Origin: Bacteroidia bacterium
Lineage (GTDB): Bacteria; Bacteroidota; Bacteroidia; Flavobacteriales_D; Cryomorphaceae
DNA: 64,000 nucleotides
Direction of reading: 5' to 3'
Assembly (NCBI GenBank): GCA_030427905.1
Contig: JAUICL010000003.1
Location: 609,577-673,576 of the forward strand
A program made the position numbers and the translations under genes. This document shows, piece after piece, positions 27,678 to 34,407 of the stretch (within the stretch, counting starts at the first letter, position 1; each line of letters begins with the position of its first letter). A model generated the notes under the pieces. The model had not been told where the DNA came from, searched no databases, and saw nothing but the letters and a program-made list of their open reading frames with translations.

Positions 27678-27693
27678 TAGGGCAAATGCCCTA
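27678..27693. promoter_or_regulatory. Inverted repeat TAGGGC-N4-GCCCTA upstream of the kinase gene
   Basis: TAGGGCAAATGCCCTA is a near-perfect palindrome 10 bp before the kinase ATG, in the 80-bp region shared with the divergent T9SS gene. A further half-site-like TGCCCC lies at 27697-27702. A related GGGAAATGCCCC lies upstream of the response regulator gene. Confidence 0.5.
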
Positions 27694-27703
27694 AATTGCC
27701 CCA

Positions 27704-29599
27704 ATGCCAACAGCAAAAACCAACACAAGACTCTGCTTTACAGCGATTTGCTTTTTTCTGGCCGTTTTACCTTCCTTTTCCCAACGTGCTCAGGTCGATT
27801 CGCTTCTTTCAATTCCCGAACATAAGCGCGATACCACTTGGATTGATGAAACGGTAACAGCGGCATACAGGGAGGTGTACAGTGACCCTGCTTCTTCAGC
27901 TGCAACGCTAAGAACTGTGGCTGACGTGGCCCAGAAAAAGGGCTTTGAGAGTAAGATGCCACGGATATTTGTGAACCAGGGCATCTGTTGCGATGTAATG
28001 GCCATGCCCGATTCGGCTTTGTATTTCTATCGCAAAGCACTCAATGTGGCCAAGCGTCTAGACGACACAAAAATGGTGGCTTCTGCCCACAACAATATTG
28101 GGCTGATTCACTGGAATCTCGAAACGCTTGATAGCGCCCTTATACACTATCAGATTTCTGAAAAGCTCTTCGCGCAAATCGGTAATCGCAGCGGGCTCAC
28201 AAGCACTATGAACAACATAGGCTTGATCTATGTCTCGATGCACCGACAGGAAGACGCGATCCCCTATTTTCATCAAGTTAAAAACCTTGCCAAGGAAGAC
28301 TCATCCCTATACTTTGAGTCTGTGGCATATCAAAACCTAGGCTTATGCTATGACAAGCCACCATATCTCGATTCATCACTTTACTATCTAGACAAGGCAA
28401 TTCCCCTCCAAATCGAGTTAAACAATTCATGGGGTCTGGCCAAGTCTTACCACACGAGGGGTTCGGTTAAAATCATACTGCTCCAAATGAATTCAGCTAT
28501 AGACGATTTCAATCAAGCAATAGCTATTAACAAGCGGCTCAACAATTTGAATGCACTAGCGTCCAATTACTTTAGAGCATCGGTTGCGTACCCGTATTTA
28601 AACAAGTACGACACCGCTCTGGCGTATTTGGATACAGCTACTTCTCTATGCCCTGAAATACAAGACTTTAATCTGTGTAAAAAAATCAATCAGCTCCAAG
28701 CCCTTCTTTTAGTGAGAAAACTTGACGTTAGTCTTTACGAGCGGTTAGATCAAAGCATAGACATTACAGACAGTCTATATACTTTAAAGCTGGATGGGAA
28801 AATACTGGAACTCCAGGAGCAATATGAAGCAGAAAAGAAGGAGCAAGAACTAAGAATAGCCAATCTGGAGCTCAAGGAGCAGGAGCTAAAAACGACCCAA
28901 AGGCAGCGCCTAATTTGGGGGTTGACCGGACTTATCTTTTTGCTGATTTGTCTGGGGATCTTATTCTTCAGGTATAGGTCGAGGCTAAATGCACTCAAAA
29001 CAAGCCAAAAGGTATATGAAGAGCGATCGCGAATTTCGAAGGATCTCCACGATAGCGTAGGCGCTCAGCTCACAGCTATGTCTACTCGAATAGACTTGTT
29101 GGAACGCAACGAGAATAACTCATTAGAGCTCACCAATATTCGAAATGAAGCCACAGCCACCATATCCTTGCTGCGTGATACGATCTGGGCTATGCATCGC
29201 GAAGAATTTACCGTCTTGCAGTTTATTGATCGGGTAGAAGAATATGGAATGAAGGTGCTTCCAAAATCGCTGACCTTGGGTTTAGATTTTGATCAGGGTA
29301 TTAAAGACGTACGCCTTAACTCTTCTCAGGCGCTAAATCTTTTTCGGATCTGTCAAGAAGCTATTCAAAACTGCCTAAAGCACAGCCAGGCTACGCAAAT
29401 TGACATTTCAGTCGAGCAAAATTCCGGACACTTGACCTTTGTGATTGCCGACAATGGCCTGGGCTGCGACATGGACCAAAACGTCGACAACGAGAGCTAT
29501 GGGCTGCAAAATATGAGAGAGCGGGCCGCAGAAATCGGTGGCAACATCCATTTTGAGTCTGTCAAAGGAGATGGATTTATTGTTTCTATTCAACTTTGA
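27704..29599 (+). CDS. TPR-domain sensor histidine kinase (HisKA_3 / NarL-system type)
   Basis: A 631-aa sensor kinase. N-terminal signal/anchor (LCFTAICFFLAVLPSFSQ); periplasmic TPR array with repeated LDSSLYYLDKAI-like helices (about 85-350); coiled coil (YEAEKKEQELRIANLELKEQ); one membrane helix (LIWGLTGLIFLLICLGILFF); then HisKA_3 with the phosphoacceptor His449 in SKDLHDSVGAQL, and an HATPase_c domain with ALNLFRICQEAIQNCLKHS (N-box), IADNGLGCDM and GLQNMRERAAEIGG. It is followed by its cognate NarL-type regulator 54 bp later. Signal unknown; TPRs usually sense a protein or peptide in the periplasm. Confidence 0.92.
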   Translation: MPTAKTNTRLCFTAICFFLAVLPSFSQRAQVDSLLSIPEHKRDTTWIDETVTAAYREVYSDPASSAATLRTVADVAQKKGFESKMPRIFVNQGICCDVMAMPDSALYFYRKALNVAKRLDDTKMVASAHNNIGLIHWNLETLDSALIHYQISEKLFAQIGNRSGLTSTMNNIGLIYVSMHRQEDAIPYFHQVKNLAKEDSSLYFESVAYQNLGLCYDKPPYLDSSLYYLDKAIPLQIELNNSWGLAKSYHTRGSVKIILLQMNSAIDDFNQAIAINKRLNNLNALASNYFRASVAYPYLNKYDTALAYLDTATSLCPEIQDFNLCKKINQLQALLLVRKLDVSLYERLDQSIDITDSLYTLKLDGKILELQEQYEAEKKEQELRIANLELKEQELKTTQRQRLIWGLTGLIFLLICLGILFFRYRSRLNALKTSQKVYEERSRISKDLHDSVGAQLTAMSTRIDLLERNENNSLELTNIRNEATATISLLRDTIWAMHREEFTVLQFIDRVEEYGMKVLPKSLTLGLDFDQGIKDVRLNSSQALNLFRICQEAIQNCLKHSQATQIDISVEQNSGHLTFVIADNGLGCDMDQNVDNESYGLQNMRERAAEIGGNIHFESVKGDGFIVSIQL

Positions 29600-29605
29600 G
29601 AATAA

Positions 29606-29617
29606 GGGAAATGCCCC
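29606..29617. promoter_or_regulatory. GGGAAATGCCCC element before the response regulator gene
   Basis: Resembles the palindrome upstream of the kinase gene (GGGCAAATGCCC at 27680-27691), differing by one deleted base. It lies 37 bp before the ATG at 29654, between the two genes of the two-component system. It could be an autoregulatory operator. Confidence 0.35.
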
Positions 29618-29653
29618 ATACCAATATTCATCGGCATTTATGATCTTGTGCAT

Positions 29654-30298
29654 ATGATTCGTGTAGCAATTGCAGAAGACAACAGGGCCTATTCAAAAGC
29701 CTTGGTTGACACCTTACACTCTCTGGATGGTGTGGAGCTTACCATTGTTTCGAAAAATGGTCGAGACATCTACCACGAAATTGTGAAGGCTACTGAAAAA
29801 CCCCAGGTGGTCTTAATGGATATTGAAATGCCAGTCACCGATGGGATTTCGGCTACGGCGCGGATTAAAAAAACGTTCCCAGAAATCAAAGTAGTCATGA
29901 TAAGTGTTTTCGACGATCGCGAGAGGGTATTTGAAGCCATATTGGCGGGTGCTTCGGGATATTTGCTCAAGGGTGAGCGACCAGACATCATCCACAATGC
30001 CATTAAGGACGCCATAGAAAACAGGCTACCCATGTCGCCCGCCATAGCTGGGCTTGCACTAGAACTCATAAAGAGTAGTAAGCCCGTATCCGTTGCCAAT
30101 CAGGAAAACAATCTGACTGTTCGGGAGAATGAAATTTTAAAAGAAGTAGCTCGGGCCAAACCATACAAACAGATTGCCGAAGAGCTATCGATAAGCGTGA
30201 AGACAGTGAGCAACCACGTACAAAACATCTACGCGAAACTACAGGTGAGCTCCAAAGCCGAAGCCGTTAGAATGGCATACGAAAATCAGTGGGTCTAG
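29654..30298 (+). CDS. NarL/LuxR-family response regulator
   Basis: A 214-aa regulator. Start at ATG 29654 (MIRVAIAEDN); a GTG two codons upstream is less likely. REC domain with AIAEDN, the phosphoacceptor Asp56 in VVLMDIEMP, then MISVFDD and the LLKGE Lys; LuxR HTH at the C-terminus (LTVRENEILKEVARAKPYKQ, then IAEELSISVKTVSNHVQNIYAKL). It receives phosphate from the TPR kinase encoded immediately upstream. Targets may include its own operon and the divergent T9SS gene, which share a GGGCAAATGCCC-type inverted repeat; that link is inference. Confidence 0.93.
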   Translation: MIRVAIAEDNRAYSKALVDTLHSLDGVELTIVSKNGRDIYHEIVKATEKPQVVLMDIEMPVTDGISATARIKKTFPEIKVVMISVFDDRERVFEAILAGASGYLLKGERPDIIHNAIKDAIENRLPMSPAIAGLALELIKSSKPVSVANQENNLTVRENEILKEVARAKPYKQIAEELSISVKTVSNHVQNIYAKLQVSSKAEAVRMAYENQWV

Positions 30299-30309
30299 CC
30301 GGTTCTTAT

Positions 30310-30765
30310 CTAAAACAAGATTTCCATTCTGATATCACACCGCTCGTAGGGCGTGTCGGCGGGAACAGGAATTTCCTTAAAGCCGACCTTCTTGTAAAGG
30401 GAAAGGGCTGGTGCTAACTTGCGATTTGAATCGAGAAAGAGTCGGTCGGTATTCAATGTGATAGCTTTGTAAATACAAGCATAAATGAGCTTCAAGCCTA
30501 TTTTCTGACCCTGAAATTTTGGAGCTACGGCCATTTTTGAAAGCTCAAACCCTTCCTCGCCCCTGTTTATCAAAGCTGCCGTACCGGCTATCTCACCATC
30601 TACTTTTGCAAATAGGATATGTCCACCTTTTGAAATGATGTATTCTTCGGGATTCGATAGGACTTTTTCGTCGTAGGGTTCAACGATAAAGTATTTCTTC
30701 AACCATTCGATATTCAGGTCGTAGAAGTAGGCGGCGTACTGGGGATCAAAGTCTATTATTTCCAT
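30310..30765 (-). CDS. GNAT-family N-acetyltransferase
   Basis: A 151-aa single-domain GNAT. Conserved parts: HILFAKVDGEIAGTAALINR (strands 2-4), FELSKMAVAPKFQGQKIGLKLI with the acetyl-CoA pyrophosphate-binding Q-x-x-x-G-x-K/L loop, and LFLDSNRKLAPALSLYKKVGFKEI at the end. Substrate unknown. It is the last gene of the operon with the aromatic amino acid hydroxylase and the 56-aa membrane protein (20 bp gap), and is convergent with the response regulator gene (11 bp). Confidence 0.88.
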   Translation of the reverse strand: MEIIDFDPQYAAYFYDLNIEWLKKYFIVEPYDEKVLSNPEEYIISKGGHILFAKVDGEIAGTAALINRGEEGFELSKMAVAPKFQGQKIGLKLIYACIYKAITLNTDRLFLDSNRKLAPALSLYKKVGFKEIPVPADTPYERCDIRMEILF

Positions 30766-30785
30766 TTCTAACTTCTCTAATTACG

Positions 30786-30956
30786 CTATTCTCTCTTCTT
30801 TCTCTTCTTCCGAAAGGATAATTTCGCCTTCAGCTTATTGACTTTCTCCTTATCGACCACTCCGAAATACACCAGGGCAAAGAGTACCAACCAGAGAATT
30901 CCTTTGATGAGAAAGAAAAGAAAGCCCGCTATTCCAAGATCCTTAAGAAAGTCCAT
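30786..30956 (-). CDS. 56-aa basic single-pass membrane protein, overlaps hydroxylase gene
   Basis: A short gene that length cut-offs miss. It begins with MDFLKDLGIAGFLFFLIKGI and has one membrane helix with LWLVLFALVYFGVV, then a highly basic cytosolic tail ending in RKKRKKRE. Its ATG (30956) lies inside the 3' end of the aromatic amino acid hydroxylase gene with a 14-nt overlap in another frame, and the GNAT gene starts 20 bp after its stop. The hydrophobic-then-basic layout and operon position support a real gene rather than chance. I do not know a function; similar short proteins are common in Bacteroidota. Confidence 0.7.
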   Translation of the reverse strand: MDFLKDLGIAGFLFFLIKGILWLVLFALVYFGVVDKEKVNKLKAKLSFRKKRKKRE

Positions 30957-32700
30957 CTTCGAGCAGTTTTAATCCATCTTCAATCAACGATTCGAGTTCT
31001 GCTCTTTGATTTTTGATGTTGCGTAGGTGATCGAGCAGCACAGCTTTCAATTCCGAGTTTTGGGCCGCTTCGAGTAGTTCAAGAAACAAAAGCCACTCAT
31101 GCGGTCTGTTGCTTTTCAAATCACTAAATCGACTGCGAATTTCATCGTCATCACTGCTCCCGCTTTCGCGAAGTTGCCGAACAAAAGCGTAGTGGTTTTC
31201 AAGTGTGGTAAGCTCTTGGGACGTATCTGGTTTGATGGTCAAGGTTTGTGACTCTCCATATAGATTTGGGAAAGAATCGCTATCAGCCGGTCCGGCGAAT
31301 GCCGAAACAATTTCCTTTCCAACCACCATATCGTAAATACCAAACTCAGGTTTGAAAAGGATTTCGTCACGGTAGGTCACGGTACATTCAGCGAGCTGGA
31401 TGAGCATCAGCTTACCTTGAATATTTCTGATTCCCGTCACATTGAGACCTTCCACCTTAACACCGCTCTCAAACTCGAATGATAGCCACTTGCCATCGTA
31501 GAAGTTGTACGCCTTCAAGTCAACAGGGCCCATATCTTCGATAGCCAGGTTGATATTCTTGAGCTTTCCGAGCGGCGAACTAAACCCGTGGCTGTGGTAG
31601 TTTATTCCATGACCGATCAATTCTTTGTCTCGGTAAGCCAATGCTGTAGGGCCTTCGGTTTTGAAGAAGATCACTTCATTATCTTCATTCATTATGGCCC
31701 GGGTAAACTTACCAGATACTTGAAGCCCCGTGCTGAGCTCGATGCTCCCCACTAAATCCGATTCGATCAATCGCTTCATTCCTTTGCTGCCACCCTTTCG
31801 CAGGCTCAGCGTGTTCGAAAACTCTTCCAATACCTGCATGAGGTAAGAGAAATCTGGGGTAACGTACAGTTGGGGCTGGGGTTCTGTGACATCAAATTCC
31901 TGAAAAGCCGCTTCGATGGAGTATGGAATCTTTTTGACTTCGGGTTTCAAGCAAGACATACTCTCACCGATTGACGATAATAGTCCCGCTCCATACAATT
32001 GCGGATTCTCCAAATCGCCGATCAATCCATACTCCACTGTCCACCACTGAAGGTTTCTGATTTTGGCCATTTCAGAAAGTTCCACATCCCGATTTTGAAG
32101 GGCAATCACATCTGCTTCGGCCTGATCAATGGTCGCCTGTGGTGTACCTTCTGCTTCTTTTAAGATCGAAAGACGCCTCACCGCTTCGTACATCTCCATA
32201 TCGTGCTTAGACAGAATAGCCTTGGAACCGATATCGCCCAAACGCCGCAGATATTCAGCGTAATCGGGATTGGCAATAATTGGGGCATGGCCTGCTGATT
32301 CGTGGATGATATCCGGAGCCGGGGTGTACTCGATGTTTTCCAACTGCCTGATGTCAGATGCGATCACGAGCACTTTGTAGGCCTGAAATTCCATAAAAGC
32401 GTTGGGGGGAATAAACCCATCTACCGCCACCGCAGCCCAACCAATATCCTTCAGAATGCGGTTCATCCCATACATACTTGGGATTTCTTCGATGCTTACA
32501 CCCGTTTTCTTCAATCCTTCGAGATAAGATGAGTGAGCCACCTTACTCAAATGTTTGACCAATCGACGCATGACGTATCTCCACACCGCTTGATTAATGG
32601 GCGTGTAGTCACTGTAATTCTGTGGCTTGATGAATTGCTTAAGGTGCTTGGGTAGCCTTTGGATCAGCTCGTTGGACTCGTAACTTAAACTCTCTGACAT
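30943..32700 (-). CDS. Aromatic amino acid hydroxylase (phenylalanine 4-monooxygenase-like), long form
   Basis: A 585-aa biopterin- and iron-dependent hydroxylase. The iron ligands are His133 and His138 in HESAGHAPI and Glu223 in WWTVEYGLIG; GAGLLSSIGES follows. About 40 extra residues sit between the His pair and the Glu relative to the animal/Proteobacterial enzymes, including a helical EMYEAVRRLSILKEAEG segment, and about 300 residues follow the catalytic core. This long C-terminal part has beta-rich repeats (VKVEGLNVTGIRNIQGKLML) and a helical end (LLDHLRNIKNQRAELESLIE). The long form is the version I associate with Bacteroidota. Likely converts Phe to Tyr; no ACT regulatory domain is seen at the N-terminus. 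First gene of the hydroxylase-56aa-GNAT operon. Confidence 0.9.
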   Translation of the reverse strand: MSESLSYESNELIQRLPKHLKQFIKPQNYSDYTPINQAVWRYVMRRLVKHLSKVAHSSYLEGLKKTGVSIEEIPSMYGMNRILKDIGWAAVAVDGFIPPNAFMEFQAYKVLVIASDIRQLENIEYTPAPDIIHESAGHAPIIANPDYAEYLRRLGDIGSKAILSKHDMEMYEAVRRLSILKEAEGTPQATIDQAEADVIALQNRDVELSEMAKIRNLQWWTVEYGLIGDLENPQLYGAGLLSSIGESMSCLKPEVKKIPYSIEAAFQEFDVTEPQPQLYVTPDFSYLMQVLEEFSNTLSLRKGGSKGMKRLIESDLVGSIELSTGLQVSGKFTRAIMNEDNEVIFFKTEGPTALAYRDKELIGHGINYHSHGFSSPLGKLKNINLAIEDMGPVDLKAYNFYDGKWLSFEFESGVKVEGLNVTGIRNIQGKLMLIQLAECTVTYRDEILFKPEFGIYDMVVGKEIVSAFAGPADSDSFPNLYGESQTLTIKPDTSQELTTLENHYAFVRQLRESGSSDDDEIRSRFSDLKSNRPHEWLLFLELLEAAQNSELKAVLLDHLRNIKNQRAELESLIEDGLKLLEDGLS

Positions 32701-32717
32701 ATCATGCTATAAGTATG

Positions 32718-32725
32718 CAAACTTA
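32718..32725 (-). promoter_or_regulatory. -7 promoter element of the hydroxylase operon
   Basis: TAAGTTTG on the minus strand matches TAnnTTTG, 18 bp before the ATG at 32700. No TTG is at the expected -33 distance. It lies within an inverted repeat ATAAGT/ACTTAT (32709-32714, 32721-32726). Confidence 0.4.
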
Positions 32726-32883
32726 TGAGATATTTGACCGAAAACAGCTTCGAAATGAACTATATCTGGCTGTTTTGTCGGATTGCCGAAAAGCTCGAGA
32801 GTCCATTTTTGATGTGAATCCCTGAAACTTGAGCTGGGCAAACCCCAATTAATTGATAATTTCGAGCACAACAGAAAGAACCT

Positions 32884-33357
32884 ATGAGAAAACTTACCCA
32901 TCTGTTTTTGAGTCTTCTTTGTGCTCTGTTCATTTCGGCTTGTGGAAGCTCTTCCCCGAAAAAAGAGAAGAAAGAGGTGAAAAGAACGCAAGAAGTAGAC
33001 ACCATTAGTGCAGAAGATGTGCAGGATACATTTATCAAGCTTATGGAAGCTGGCGATATATATGCTTTACAACAAGATTGGTACAGCGCTTTATTTTCAT
33101 ACGAAGAAGCCAGACGGATCAGCCCAGAAAATTATTTCGCTCGGTATAAAGTTGCACTCACTGAAAGTGCCATTTGTCAGGTATTACAGGAAGATTGTGA
33201 TATCGCACTAAACGAACTGACGTTACTAATCAGGGACTTTCCCGAAACAGCCCAGCTGTACCAAACCCGAAGTCAACTTTTCTTGGCCCTGGGCGACACC
33301 AATCTAAGCATTGTGGATCTAGCGATGTACGAACAGTACAAACCTGAAACGGAGTAG
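32884..33357 (+). CDS. TPR-like lipoprotein of unknown function
   Basis: A 157-aa lipoprotein: signal ending in the lipobox ISAC (residues 17-20), a Lys/Glu-rich linker (SSSPKKEKKEVKRTQ), then about 120 residues of helical pairs (AGDIYALQQDWYSALFSYEE, then PENYFARYKVALTES) that read as two or three degenerate TPRs, ending in a helix with LSIVDLAMYEQYKPE. Short gap (21 bp) to the downstream DnaJ-like gene, so they may form an operon. Function unknown; TPR lipoproteins usually act as assembly or scaffolding factors. Confidence 0.75.
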   Translation: MRKLTHLFLSLLCALFISACGSSSPKKEKKEVKRTQEVDTISAEDVQDTFIKLMEAGDIYALQQDWYSALFSYEEARRISPENYFARYKVALTESAICQVLQEDCDIALNELTLLIRDFPETAQLYQTRSQLFLALGDTNLSIVDLAMYEQYKPETE

Positions 33358-33378
33358 TTCTAAAGGCAAACTGGCATT

Positions 33379-34407
33379 TTGAAAGATTACCGCAGTATAC
33401 TAGGCGTTTCGGGAACGGCCAGTGTTGATGAGATCAAGAAAGCCTATCGAAGCAAGGCAAAACGCCTCCACCCTGACGTCAACAAATCGCCTACTGCCGA
33501 GCGGGATTTTATAGAACTGCAAGAAGCCTACGAATGGCTTATCAATCTCAAAACAGGAAAGGTCTATTCTGGCTCTGCCGGTCAACAGCGAGCTAAGCGG
33601 TACCGCTCACAGCAAGAGTGGGAAGCTCGAGAAAGAGCTGCGGCTCAAGAACGAGCGCGAGCATATGCCCGCATGCGCTACCAGACTTTCGTAAATTCAA
33701 ACTACTTCAAAGCAACGTACGCATTGAATACACTCTTAGACATGTTCATCCTGTTCTTGATGGGAATCATGGCTCTGATTGTACCAATCCTGGCAGGTGT
33801 AGCTTATGGCATAACCGGAGTCATCGCCGTATTGGTGGTGATGGTTCTACTCTCGCCCATGTTAAAGGGAATCCTCCAAGACAGTTGGCAGCGATTTGAC
33901 ATTTCAATGATCCGATCGGGGCTGGGTGTGATCTACCGTCACCCGTATAGTCTTCTCTTTATGATTTCAGTGGTGAATGTTGTGGTATTCTTTCGCGTCG
34001 CGATGAATACCTTTATCGGATTGAATTTTATTGTACTCATCTATGTCGCACTGGCAGCGGCAACGTGGTATTTGGTCAGAAAGGTGAAAGGGTATAAATG
34101 GAGACGGATGTACATAGCGGGAATGGGACCACTCTTGTTTAGTATTTTTCTCTTACTCAATTTTCATTTTGCTGGCCCATCTCATGCTACGGTTTACAAA
34201 TACAGCATCGGAAGTGGCGCCAATAAAAAGCGAAACTCCACTGAAATAACGCTCGAAGGGGGAGTGTATGATAAATACAGTGGCATCAGGTATTTTCCGC
34301 ATTTTCACGATGTGGTTACCCACCGCTACATCGAGCTGCGCGTAGCAAAAGGACTTTTTGGCGTAAACACACTCCAGTCCTACAAGTTCACCTATAAACC
34401 CAAATGA
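33379..34407 (+). CDS. Membrane-anchored J-domain (DnaJ-like) protein
   Basis: A 342-aa type III J-protein. TTG start at 33379 gives MKDYRSILGVSGTASVDEIK, the exact N-terminus of a J-domain; no ATG is available upstream in frame. HPD tripeptide at 31-33 (RLHPDVNK), then a basic/Ala-rich linker (REREERAAAQ-like: ARERAAAQERARAYA), then four or more membrane helices from residue ~117 (LDMFILFLMGIMALIVPILAG, LLSPML, MISVVNVVVFFRVAM, FIVLIYVALAAATWYLV, MGPLLFSIFLLLNF) and a ~75-aa tail outside the membrane. No Gly/Phe or zinc region. It probably recruits DnaK to the membrane. Its end overlaps the convergent transglutaminase gene by 16 bp. Confidence 0.85.
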   Translation: MKDYRSILGVSGTASVDEIKKAYRSKAKRLHPDVNKSPTAERDFIELQEAYEWLINLKTGKVYSGSAGQQRAKRYRSQQEWEARERAAAQERARAYARMRYQTFVNSNYFKATYALNTLLDMFILFLMGIMALIVPILAGVAYGITGVIAVLVVMVLLSPMLKGILQDSWQRFDISMIRSGLGVIYRHPYSLLFMISVVNVVVFFRVAMNTFIGLNFIVLIYVALAAATWYLVRKVKGYKWRRMYIAGMGPLLFSIFLLLNFHFAGPSHATVYKYSIGSGANKKRNSTEITLEGGVYDKYSGIRYFPHFHDVVTHRYIELRVAKGLFGVNTLQSYKFTYKPK

